Source: Tetraselmis striata
Lineage: Eukaryota; Chlorophyta; Chlorodendrophyceae; Chlorodendrales; Chlorodendraceae
Assembly (NCBI GenBank): GCA_006384855.1
Contig: VCJN01001047.1
Location: 1-64,000 of the forward strand
Direction: 5' to 3'
DNA length: 64,000 bases
Numbering within the stretch: position 1 is the first letter of the stretch; the number at the start of each line of letters is the position of its first letter. Under the pieces are notes generated by a model that was given only the letters and a program-made list of their open reading frames with translations, ran no database searches and was not told the origin of the DNA. Shown here in pieces: positions 1 through 11,478 of the stretch. The translations under genes and the position numbers were made by a program.

Positions 1-980
1 GCAAAGTTCAAAGTAGCACCGCTGTCAACCAGTACGGAAGGTGTTATATTAAATTCAGCACATGTTGGGTGTAATAGCAATAAGTCATGATCAGACTTGC
101 TGGTAACAAAACATTTTTCTGTCATCATACGTGACTGGTGGGACTTTGTGGCTTTTGGTTTATATTCCTTACCTTGCTGTTCAGCCAGCATGGTTTTGAG
201 TTCCTCAGTGGTAACGACGTCATTAATTGCTTGGGCTGAACGTTCCTCAACAGTGTAGTCAGCCAGGTAGACATCAACATACCACTCAGTGGGTCCCATA
301 GGTTCAGTATCAGTCGCTGAACTGGGTGTGTGAAACAGATATGTTCCAGGCGGGTAGCTATGAATTTTCTTATATTTTGAAAGCAGTGGTTTCCAGGATT
401 GTCCTAATTGTGAGGACCATCTGGGCATAACAATAATACCTCTTGTGTCAAAAGGTGACTCTTGTCTTTGCATCTCAAAATGCTGCAAGATAGGCAGGGC
501 TGTGTCATCATACACTGGATTGATGAACACAGTTTTACCTTTGATATTTTGTTGCAAAAATGGTTTTTCAGCACTGCAATAATCTGAACAGACAGCATCA
601 TATGCTGAGGCACAGGAATCAAAAGTGACTGGACCATAGGCATAATTCAGTCTCTTGAATTCTGCTTGGTCAAACACAACAGAGTCAGTTGGACATGCAT
701 TTGGTTTTGCATATTTGTCAATTTCAGTGTCATTCTTTTGATTATTGTTTTTGGTACGCATTCTGCGCACTCGAGATCTCTTTTGCATGATAGTCAGCTT
801 GGCATGCAGTTTAGCATGTATCTTTTTGTCTTTGACATTTTTGTCGACATTTTCTCTGCACCCTGTCTCGTCCTCGATGTCGGCAACGAGGTGTGAATGA
901 GCACAGGAACACCCATGAGCTTCATGCTCAGGTTGTGAGTCGGAGGGGTTCAGTGCCGCGGGAGCGCAATGCTCAACCAT
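1..980 (-). CDS. retroelement polyprotein fragment: methylase-like domain followed by retropepsin (partial, runs off left edge)
   Basis: The frame is open without a stop from 1109 down to base 1; the first in-frame ATG is at 980-978, giving about 326 residues before the edge. The N-terminal part is Cys/His- and Lys-rich. Around residues 110-190 lies a block like the adenine-methylase-like domain of some retroelements, with FDSCASA and a degenerate INPVYDD in place of the usual NPPY/NPPW. At the very end VLVDSGATLNF matches the retropepsin active-site motif (DSGA), so this is a pol-type polyprotein read toward the left edge; reverse transcriptase would be expected beyond it. The segment is more AT-rich than the neighbouring genes. 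The order methylase-like domain then protease is seen; assignment to Ty3/gypsy-like elements of green algae is an inference. Confidence 0.7.
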   Translation of the reverse strand, partial: MVEHCAPAALNPSDSQPEHEAHGCSCAHSHLVADIEDETGCRENVDKNVKDKKIHAKLHAKLTIMQKRSRVRRMRTKNNNQKNDTEIDKYAKPNACPTDSVVFDQAEFKRLNYAYGPVTFDSCASAYDAVCSDYCSAEKPFLQQNIKGKTVFINPVYDDTALPILQHFEMQRQESPFDTRGIIVMPRWSSQLGQSWKPLLSKYKKIHSYPPGTYLFHTPSSATDTEPMGPTEWYVDVYLADYTVEERSAQAINDVVTTEELKTMLAEQQGKEYKPKATKSHQSRMMTEKCFVTSKSDHDLLLLHPTCAEFNITPSVLVDSGATLNF

Positions 981-3518
981 ATCGACATCTGTATCCTCGA
1001 TCTCATGCAGGGGCTGAGCAGGCAGTTTACCAGTGCATGCATGTTTGCATGGACTCACATGCAATTTCTTTGCATGGACTCGGCGACATGTCAATGTCGA
1101 TTGTCTCAATTACATTGAGAGGCACAGGTTGGCATTTCGCTCAACACCGTCATTTGTTTTTTGTGTAAGTCGATCTTGTCGACTTGCTTGGCTAGCTTAT
1201 TAGCTGCCACTGCATGTATTTTTGCATGGACTTACTCTGAGCCGAGACAGTCTCGTTGACGTGGCTAGCCATCTTTTCACCTCGGCTCTTTCGTGCTTGG
1301 GAATCGCCTGCAAAATACGTTGCACTTGCAAGTACTCAGGCACAGCGAAAGGTTCATTATGCAACAAGGCACAGTGAAAGGTTCATGCAGCAAAGCAAAA
1401 ACAGCTTATAGCTTGCGCTGCAAGTCGACACAACAAGTAGCTATCTTGGGGTCGCTCGGCATGGCGCCGATGTCACGCGCGTAGTCTCCGACGGGGCCTT
1501 GCTGTGTCGCGCGTATAGTTCTCCGGAAAGGCCTTGAGTGCCGGGAAGTCATGAACGTCGGCGAGCTTGTGAGAGATGTTTTGGGTTGGCGCCACAACGC
1601 GGGCTTCCAGCATCTTCTTCTCGACCATTTGACTCAGACTGCTCGGCGGGTGGACCACCGGGAGGGTAACCGGCTTGACGGGCGCTCCTGTGCGATGCCA
1701 TGGCGACATGCGACTCGGATAAGGGTTGAAGGGTACATCATCGTTACCAAGGGTCGGCAGGACCAGCGAAATCGCGAATGTATCGTCGTGCGTGCGAGAG
1801 CAGGTCGCGGTGGGTCGGCAGGTGGAGATGGATCGTAACAGGAAGCCGAAACCAGTGTAAGTACTCGTGGCAGTACTTAGTGAAACAAGACTCTTACTCG
1901 TAGCGTTTGGCGAATTGAGTTGGTTGCTGAGTGTAATCTCTTACAACATGCTGGTGGCATTGGATATTTATCCTATAGCGGTCCGACTAGGCACCGCGGA
2001 CAGGCAAGTAGTAGCGCTATCCTGATGATTTAGGAGTTCTAGCGCGTACTGTATTTATGTTACAAGAAATATTATATTACTGGCGTCTGGTTGTGGCCGT
2101 ACCAGTAAATAATACGCGTGCTGAAATATCAGCAGTACAACAGTATGATTACTTGGCCATAAAACGTCGCAGGTTTGTGGTGGTATTAGGGTAGTCGCTA
2201 GGCGCAACCCTAACAGAAGCGCAGTTATTTGTCCACATAGGCAGCACATTACTTTCCTCACGACGAGGTTAAGGTGATACTGCCCAAACATGCAGGGAAC
2301 CCGTTGCATGCCACTGCGTCTTGCACGGCTCTTTGCTTGAGCGACTCAACTTCGCTTGGGTATGGGAGATGGCCAATATCGTCCAATAACATGAGCACGC
2401 CCTTCAATACCCCCGCCCCACGGCGGTACGTCTCGTCCCCATCCATATGTTGCCGTCGCCGCACGCCAAAAGTAGAGTGCCAGGCGGCCAAGCAAGAGGG
2501 GCAAGAAGGTAAGAAACATTAATCTATGAAAGTGAGGCTCACTCTACGCAGGGGCGGGAGAGGGTGACCCTCCAGCCGCCACCCGTTTGTGGTAAAATAT
2601 TACATCGTATAGTGCATGACCGCGGCGATTATCGCGACGAAATTCGCGACAGTGGCGGCCATGTACTTTTAGACTGTGTTGAAATAGGTCACTCGGTATT
2701 GCGACCATTTTAGCGCTGTTTTGACCCCCCATCAATTGGGTCTTCCGAGTAACGTATTTGGACCAATTTCACTGGATATTGCGACTTTTCCCGGTCCTGG
2801 CCATTGCAAAGCTTGCCTGCTCGAGTCCGGGACGAGGCCGGTCGGCAGAGCTTTGACCCGCGCGGAGCGCATGTCAGCCAACTTTCGTTGTAGTATTTCA
2901 AAAGAAATAAATGAATTCCGATTCACAGCTAGACGCCATCGCACGGCCGCGCCGCCCACACTCGTCGACATAATCATCACATGACAACGACTTATCATCC
3001 TTGCAAGGTATTAAACGAGCGTTATGGTATGCGCATGGGTGTCATACCTGAGGCAGGGTGCTGACGCCGGCGGATTGCAACTTCATCAACACGTTGGATA
3101 GGTCTCGGTGGACTCGGTGCCGTCGTCCCTATTGATGCGGAATGTGTCGTAATGTCGTTCGCTACAGACTCCACGGCTTCACCAAACTTCATGGCCCTCT
3201 GTTGGCGTAATCTGCCGTAGGCAAGGGCTTGATACGGCCTACGACGGGCGGCCTCACGGCTCTTGATATGGATAGGTTGTCTCATGGTGAATCGGTGGGT
3301 TGGGAATGGTGGCCACGTTGTACTGGCCGATATGCCGATCCGACAAACTTACTGAATCCTATTTTATTTTGGGCCCCCATTACCTCCCCTGATGCCCTGG
3401 TAGTCATCATGCCATTTTTGTCTAGATAGATAGTACAGGTACTGCGCCCCGTTCTGTTTCTGCAGCATATAGCGACTACATCTATATGTAGGTCGCTAAA
3501 AAGTCGCCATATATACAA

Positions 3519-3557
3519 TATATATATATATATATTATATATATATATATATATATT
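3519..3557. repeat. (AT)n microsatellite
   Basis: Nearly uninterrupted alternating A and T over about 39 bases, directly upstream of a 37-bp tandem duplication. Confidence 0.9.
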
Positions 3558-3578
3558 CTTCGACGAGAAATGTTTATC

Positions 3579-3652
3579 CTTATCTGCATGCTGCCATCAG
3601 CTGCTGCTGGAAAGACTTATCTGCATGCTGCCATCAGCTGCTGCTGGAAAGA
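3579..3652. repeat. perfect 37-bp tandem duplication
   Basis: Bases 3579-3615 and 3616-3652 are identical head-to-tail copies (beginning CTTATCTGCATGCTG, ending GGAAAGA). No gene overlaps it. Confidence 0.95.
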
Positions 3653-4396
3653 TTAAATACGGCGGGTACTTCGCATTTTATCGCTGACGCGACTATAGCG
3701 ACTATGTACATATGGATCGCCTCTTGCAGCTAGCTCACGTAGCTATTCGTTGTTAAGTACTTAACTGAGTTTAGTCAGACGACGGACCGAGTTGTGCGGT
3801 CGAACGACTACCACCTGAAAATATATCACAGTAGTAGCCAGTCATCGGCTCTGTCTAGAATCTTCCAGGATGGGACAGTGAGCAGCGGACTCGCGACCGC
3901 ACCAGCTCGCGACCTGTTTCCCTGCCTGCCTGCAGCTACTACTAAGCCAACTGTCTAGACCATAGCGCTCATCCCTTTTGCTGTTGCGCTTCACGTATAC
4001 AGTATTTTACTACATATTCTACTTACTGTATGGGACCTGGGGGTGGGCGGTGCGGTGGGCGGCCCAGCTCCGCCGGCCTCTGCGCGTGTCAGCACGCGCC
4101 ACTGTCTATATGGGGATGCACCCGCCTCGTCAGGAAGCAGGCGGCAGCACGCACGTCGGTCACGCGCGCCGACGTGGCGATCGATCCCCCGGACCGATGG
4201 CCGCGAAACTTGATCGCGCAGCATGGCAGCGCAAGGGGAGCTACGGAGCTTCGCCCCCAACAGCGTCCTTTCCAACCTCAGCCACCAACCCCTTGTGCAA
4301 TATTACCCATATGTCCGGCCTTGACCAGTAAACTTATTTCTGAACACCTGTACGGTCATTTGGACAGCAACTGAGTGGAGGCAGTAGGTAGCAGCG

Positions 4397-6472
4397 ATGG
4401 TACCGCTGAGCGTATGCCCCCGCGGGGCTGCCGCGCCCAGCTTGGCACTGTCGCGCGCGTGCCCCTACTCGCACTGCTCATCGTGGCGGGTCGGCCGTCA
4501 CCCGCCACCACCCCTTCAGCCGTCACCCTTCGGGCGCTCCATCGCACGACGGTGTCTTTCGAGCCAGTTTTGTCACGGCCGGCGCCGCTTGCTTGCGACG
4601 GGCGCTGTGAAGTCTCGTAGCGAATCGGCCGTGTGGACCCTGTCGGCCGACGACCTGGCAGCGGTGGCGGAGCGCGGCCTGCTGGAGCCGGGCGGCGTGT
4701 ACGGCCCGGGAAACCCCTTGAGCGACTTGGAACACCTGGCGGAGGCCCTTAGGACGTCCGTCACCCGGGGGCTGTGCGAGAGCGAGGCGGAGCTCGAGAG
4801 GCGGGCCGATGATTTCGGCAGGAATACGCTGCCTGCCAGCACAAGCCTCAGCTTTCTCGAACTACTGTGGGAGGCACTGCAGGCGAGGCCGACCGCCCCC
4901 ACCCCCCCCCCCCCCCCCCCCCCTCTCTCCGCGCGCACGCCCCTCTGAGTTCCGGTCGCCCTGCGTCCCGCGGGGATGTGGGCACACTGTGCGCACACGG
5001 AGCCTGCCCGTCTCGCCGCTGACAGATGCACCAACCTTTGCCATCGCAGGACGTGACGCTGTATGCCCTCATCGCCTCGGGCATCTTCTCGCTGGTCACC
5101 GGGTACTTTGTTGGGGGCGAGGGCGGCGACAGCGGCAGCCTGGAGGGGGCGGCCATCCTGGCTTCCGTGGCCGTGGTCGTGCTCGTCACCGCTGTGAACG
5201 ACTACCAAAAGGAGTCCCAGTTCCAGGAGCTGAGCGCGGCAAAGGAGGAGGTCCAGGTGGGTGGGCTGTGTCCTTTGTCGTCGTGGCAGCGCTGAGCGCG
5301 GCCATGGCGTTATTATGCCGGAAGTTTAACTGGCCTCAGCCCTCGCTGTGCGCGTGGAGGTGCTTGCAGCCATGGGTCGCGGTCTAAGGTTGGACATGCT
5401 GGTGGTGGTGATACGGAATGCACGTGGCAGGTGCGGGTGATACGCAACGGTACGCAGATCACGTTGAGCAACTTTAATCTTCTGGTCGGCGACCTCATGG
5501 TAGTCGAGGGTGGCGACATCTTGGCTGCTGATTGCGTCCTATCATCGGGCAGCATGCTCAAGGTGACTGCGACCCTCGTCCCTGAGGCGGAGTGCGCTGC
5601 GATGGCTGGATCGCCCTCCTCTGCAGCACAGCTACGGGTGCACTCGGTGACGCCGCGGCATGCCGTGCTCTCTGCAGGTGGACGAGTCGCATTTGACCGG
5701 CGAGTCTGAGGACGTTATTAAGGATGCCGTGCGCACGCCGATCATCCTGTCAGGCTCAAAGGTATGCCTGCGGCGGGCACTTTACATGGCTGTGAATTAG
5801 CCCTACTGTATGGCTGATCAGGCGTGAGGTTAATGCGGCGGTGCGCTGCTGGCTGGTACACAGGTCAGCGAGGGTAGCGCGCAGGCCATCGTCATTGCCG
5901 TGGGCAGCAAGTCTCAGAGCGGCGTCATATCGCTGCTGGCCACGGAGGGCCAATCATCCTCCTCCGATGCCGAGGCGCCCTCCGACGGCATGAGGTCTCC
6001 CCCACCTGCCCGCCTGCTGCCTCTGCTAACTGTGGTTCGGGTCCGGTTTGCTTGGACTGATGACTCTGGGGTTTGTGGCCGCCACGGGGAGCAGGAAGAC
6101 GACTCTCCTGCAGAGCAAGCTGGAGGTCATGGCCTCCAACATCGGACGGTTTGGGCTGGGCGCCGCCCTGCTCACGTGGCTGCTGATGTCCACCGCGTTC
6201 TCCTGGGACACCTTTGTCGTGGGCCACAGCAGCTGGTCGTGGGACTACCTCAGCACGTACCTCGACTTCCTCATCAACGGCATCACCGTGCTCGTCGTGG
6301 CGGTGCCCGAGGGGCTGCCGCTCGCAGTCACCCTTGCGTTGGCCTTCAGCGTGAAGAAGATGCTGCAGGAGAACAACCTGGTGCGCAGCGAGGGCGGGTG
6401 GGGGGGGGGGGGGGGGGGTGCCATCGCCATGCTGCCATGAGCAGCGCGTGCGAGTGCCGCTAGTGATCTGCT

Positions 6473-6507
<35 letters not shown>

Positions 6508-8437
6508 CCAATACCGCGGAATGCCGGTGCTGCTTAGGTGAGGCAGCTGGACGCCTGCGAAACCATGGGCTGCGCCACAACGATACTGACGGACAAGACG
6601 GGTACACTGACCCAGAACCGCATGACGGCCGTGGAGCTGTGGGCGGGAGGTAAGCAGCCCTTGCCAACAAAAGCTCAACTGGCATGCCATCAAGTACTGA
6701 TCGGACCTCACCCATCCGCTGAGGCGGTATGAGGAACCGGTCTACTTGTCGCAGTTAAGAGCGTATCACTCGTGATGAAATTCCAAGTTGTTAATCGGGG
6801 AGGCATTCAGACAAGGACATTGCCGCTAGTGTCAAGGACCAGAGAAATAAGCACTATGTCTGCCATCTGCATGATATTGCACCCTTAGAGCTCACAATTC
6901 GCCAGCTCCAGGCCTACATACGTGAGGTAGACTTGGGACATGTGAGCGGACCTTGCTCCTGAAGGGGCCTGTGCCCTGAGGTTGTGCGTAGCTCCGTCCA
7001 AGGACAACGACCGCCATCCACCCGTTACCCCACCCCAATGCCGAGCCTGATATCGCTCCAGTAGCTGGCTCATGCATGGGGTTGCGACGCGAGGGGTGGC
7101 TCGGCGTGGCGTGAGGCAGGCTCACCCACACTGCCGGCAATGTCTGTGCCGCGCAGGGAGAAGCTGGAATCTGTTGCCGGGAGCGGATGGGGCAGATGGG
7201 GCAGCCGTCCGCGCTGATGGCAATGGGGCGTCCCCGCACTCGGGGCCGCTGGGTGGCGCTGGCGGGGAGCTGCGCACGGCGCTGGTGGAGGCCATCGCGC
7301 TGAACACCACGGCGAGCTACATCCCCGCGTCTGAGGCCGGCGAGGGCGGCTGGGTGGGCAGCCAGACGGAGGGGGCCTTGCTGGAGCTCGCGCTCCTCGC
7401 GGGGTACGACGCGCTGGACGTCCGGAAGGGCTTCACCACCACCTCCGTGCTCCCCTTCTCCAGCCAGCGCAAGTGCATGGGGAGCCTCGCTGTCCGGCGG
7501 TACGCGCCCCCACCCATCGCATGAATCACAGGGATGTACCTGAGCGCCACACAGTGCGCGTCATGCGCTGAGAGGCGGACACTCTGATAGTCATGTCGCC
7601 CTATGTGCACACAAGCCATCACATCGCCCCGGCTGATTCAGGCATCCCTCAACACTCTGATAGTCTGATAAGTGAAATACTCAATACCGTGATCATTATC
7701 TGGTATATGGATTGACAATGATAATGCATTGCTCGTGAATCACTGACTTGAGTTACAAGTGAATGCCGCAATTCTGCGATCATCGAATACATTGATAAAT
7801 TACCATGGCAATTATCATACACGATAAGTTACAGCGGTACTTACCAAATGGGTTCCTACTGCCCTGACATTCTATCGGCCCCCTTCCCAACCCTGTTCCG
7901 CAGAGGTGATTCGCCATCGGGTGGGGAAGGCGGGCGGCTCTACGTGAAAGGCGCTCCCGACGTCCTGCTGCGCAAGTGCACGCGGATGATGCAAGCGGAT
8001 GGGGCGCTGGTCCCGATGCCGGATGCCGAGAGCCTGCAGCTGGGAGACAGCAGCCTGAGGGTGATCGCGCTGGCCTTCAAGGACGGCGGCTCGGTGCGCC
8101 TCCGCGCTGCCCTCACGCAACCGCTTCATCCATACGCATCCCGCGCACAAATGGACTGACCCCGCGCCTGACCCGCTTGCTCCGTCTGCCCTCACCGACA
8201 GGACCATGGCTGGAGCTCAGTAGACATCTGCGGTGAAGATTCCGTGCTGGAGGGTCTGGTCCTGGTGGGGCTCGTTGGGCTGCAGGATCCGGTGCGTCTG
8301 CCGCCCCCCCCCCCCCCCCCCCACACCCCACCCGTCCTCCGGGCGTACTGCTAATGCCATGCCACCGCCTCGCTGCACCGCCTCGCGCCCTTCTGTGCTC
8401 CCCCCCCCCCCCCCCCCCCCCTCTCGGCGCCCAACCC

Positions 8438-8480
<43 letters not shown>

Positions 8481-11478
8481 ATATGGATCAAGCAGGCACA
8501 TCCCGGTGACTGATTTGCTCATGCCTATCATTTGCGAAATGCGGTTCATTTCGGTGCGCAGATCAGGCCAGAGGTGCCCTCCGCCATCCGGCAGTGCCAG
8601 AAGGCCGGGATCACCGTCCGGATGCTCACAGGTATTTGCCATACCACTAAGGATAAGTATTCGCATCTGCCATGTGCCCCCGCTTACTGTTGCCACTGAA
8701 ATGATGGCTCTGGCAGACCAGGATGAGATCCGGAAGGGCTCGTCCCATATGCAGCCCGGCATGTCGCATAACATGTGTTCAGTGCCCTCACTGCCCTCTC
8801 GTCCTCTCGTCCCAGGCGACAACGCCTCCACTGGCGCCAGCATCGCGCGCCAGGTGGGCATCTTGGAGGCAGACGACGGGCCCGATGCAGTCATGGACGC
8901 CCAGCGTTTCAACGATCTAGTAACACGGGCGGACGGGTCGGCGGACGTGGATGCGTTTGCGCGCATGTGGCCGCAAGTCCGGGTGCTGGCGCGATGCACC
9001 CCGACGCACAAGTTTGAGATCGTGAAGAAACTCCAGGCATCGCCTCCTCCCCTTCTGCCCCCCCTCCTCTCCGCCCACGATGTCGTAAAGCAACTCGTTT
9101 TTTTGGGCAATTGGGGTATCTGCCCTCCTGTTTCAGCTGCTGCGTGCTCTAAATCAGACCCAAATTGCGCAAATGCATTAAATCCCATAAAGTTTTATGT
9201 AACATTTCTCTAACAGTTGCGGAATGTCGCACTGCAGGCAACGCAGAGTAAGCCGGGATTGGCAACATCGGGGCGGTGAGTCATTGGCCCTTTCGAACGC
9301 ATTAACCACGCGACAGGCGTATTGGTGCCATGCCGGCCCCCGTCGCTCTGTGCTAAGTTTGAGATGTGCCGCCAGGCGGGAGGTGTTGGCGATGACGGGG
9401 GACGGGACGAACGACGCGCCCGCGCTCCGCGCCGCGGACGTCGGCTTTGGGATGAACGGCGGCACCAGCATCGCCAAGGCCGCCTCGGACATCGTCATCC
9501 TGGACGACTCCTTCTCGAGCATCGTCTCTGCTGTGAGGTGCGCCGCAGGCTGCTTCGTCTGCTTGTAGTGAATCGTGGGCACCCGTTCGGACCTCTCCTG
9601 CCATGCGCCCCTCCCCCTTCTCCCCCTTTTCCCCCTTCTCCCCCCACATGGTGACGAGGGCACGGCCTGGCGCAGGTGGGGGCGGAACGTCTACATCTCC
9701 ATCACCAAGTTTCTGCAGTTTCAGCTGTCCATCAACATCGTGGCAGTGGGCATCACCGTGCTGGGCGCCGCCGTGCTGCACCGCTCCCCGCTCGGCGCGG
9801 TGCAGATGCTGTGGGTCAACCTCATCATGGACTCCCTCGCCAGCCTGGCGCTCGCCACGGAGCTGCCGACGGACGCGCTGCTGGAGCTCCCGCCGTTCTC
9901 CGCGGAGGCGCCGCTGATCACCAACAAAGTGCTCAAGCACATCTGCGGCCAGGCCGCCTACCAGGTGCCCTCCTCCCTCCTCCCCGCACAGCCACGCGGC
10001 GTCGCGGTGTTCCGGGTGTACGAGGCTCTTGCTCCATTGTCTGGGTTCCTGCCGCAAATCGCGGACTCGACGTTCCTACGGGTCGAGTGGCAACGGGTGT
10101 GTATGCAAAACCGAATCCGCTGTCCGCCGCCAACATGACTATTGGTACCAGGACATTGGGCGCCAATAATATCGGATATGGGTCGGACTTTGTAACTCGC
10201 CAACGTGCCTGTCCCGGCATTTACGCTTGGATGCCCTTCAATGCGCCATGACCAAGTGTCTTGTCTGGAGTGTCTCGAGTTGGAAGAGTTCGTAAATGTG
10301 CACTAGAATCGCTGCTCATTGGCCGTCAATCTGCCATCCTGTGGCAGGGCGCGCTGGGCAGGCGGATGTCGCCTCTCACCGCCGCCGCCGCCGCTTGTGT
10401 GTGCCGCAGATGGTGGCACTGGTGGGTCTGCTGGCGACCGGGGGGCCGCTGCTCGGGCTGGACATTGACGACCCGCAGGGCCAGGCGGAGCTCTTCACGG
10501 TGGTGTTCAACTCGCTGGTGCAGATGAGCCTCTTCAACCAGGTGCGGGCGGAACCTCGCCGGCGACTGCAAACTGGCACACTGCGGGTGCCGGCACGGTT
10601 GTGCATGATGATAATAACACCGCAAATGAGTTACTCCTTTGTCAGTTCTCAGATTTATCGCGTCCCATCGCGCAGACAGGTTCCAGCAGCCGCTGCTGCA
10701 GATGAGGGCGCACGCCCCGCAATGTTACGATTGTCGTTATATGACACCCAAGGAGAACTCGCGTCACGATTCGCCGCCAGTGCTTACCCGCAGTGTCACC
10801 CTCCAGAGCAGCAACAACATAACTCGTAAACAACATTTATAACCCATTTACAACATTGATGACACATTAATGACGCAATGTGTTGGCCATATTCAAGAAT
10901 CGAACATATCGCGCCCATATATAAACGCACACTGGGCTCGCACCCAATCATACGCAACAAGTCGGGTGCTGGGACCCGTGCCGGCGTTTGCTCCTCGACC
11001 GCCCCGGTGCTCCCACGCTTCGTATGACCCGGAACGAGCACATCAACAAGTCGCACCGTGCCGCTCCTGTCCTCCTCGGCATTGAACTCGGCCTCGCTAT
11101 CGGTTGTAAGATTCCCTTATCTCTGCGCCCGTAGTTCGGGGTCGCTCTAGGCTCGCCTTTGTCGACCGATGTGCTGCTGCGGCCCAGGCGAGGGCAGCAC
11201 CTGACAGCGTGCGCCGTGTGGCGCAGATCAACTGCCGGAGGGTCGGGGACGAGGTAGACGTGCTTGAGGGCCTCGCCAACAACGAGTTCTTCCTCTACAT
11301 CATCGGCGGCGAGTTCCTCCTGCAGTGGGCAATCGTGCAGTACGGCGGCGAGCTGTTCAAGACGGTTGCGCTCGACTACAAGGAATGGGGGCTGTGCGTG
11401 GCGCTGGGCGCCGGGACGATGCTCGTGCGCCGGCTGCTGGTGGAGCTGGCGGACCCCAAGCTGGTGAAGGAGGCGTGA
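4397..11478 (+). CDS. P-type Ca2+-transporting ATPase, plasma-membrane (type IIB) class
   Basis: Pumps Ca2+ out of the cytosol using ATP. Sixteen exons: 4397-4882, 5050-5256, 5431-5562, 5678-5761, 5864-5994, 6095-6380, 6538-6649, 7157-7499, 7904-8093, 8202-8291, 8562-8631, 8816-9036, 9376-9537, 9676-9964, 10410-10541, 11227-11478; about 1,061 residues. Hallmarks in order: LTGES (actuator), VPEGLPLAV (TM4), DKTGTLT with the phosphorylated Asp, KGAPD (nucleotide site), TGDGTNDAP (hinge), then the TM5-TM10 block. The first ~75 residues are Arg/Ser/Pro-rich and could be a targeting sequence or regulatory tail. The C terminus ends just after TM10, so a long C-terminal calmodulin tail is absent. 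The introns after exons 1 and 12 start with GC. Exon 13 has one G too many near 9378-9380; removing it restores a continuous frame. The overall call is firm; the N-terminal start is less certain. Confidence 0.9.
6474..6507 (+). repeat. (GAT)n microsatellite in an ATPase intron
   Basis: About eleven ATG/GAT trinucleotides in the intron between exons 6 and 7 (6381-6537), after a run of 19 G at 6400-6418. Confidence 0.9.
8400..8483 (+). repeat. (C)22, (CT)n and (CA)n compound simple repeat in an ATPase intron
   Basis: A run of 22 C, then CT and CA dinucleotide tracts, in intron 8292-8561. The same intron also has 19 C at 8304-8322. Confidence 0.9.

Larger units (their letters stand above)
981..4396. 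other. intergenic stretch without a supported gene
   Basis: No ORF here shows recognisable protein similarity. From about 1020 to 1240 the motif TTTGCATGGACT recurs three times, part of the 5' side of the retroelement. An AT run and a 37-bp tandem duplication lie near 3.5-3.65 kb. The last few hundred bases before 4397 are GC-rich and may hold the ATPase promoter; no TATA box is clear. Confidence 0.5.

Noticed and set aside
8217-9213. 323-326-residue ORFs on both strands inside the ATPase
   Set aside because: They run through poly-C and CT/CA simple repeats in introns and are shadows of ATPase exons 11 and 12.
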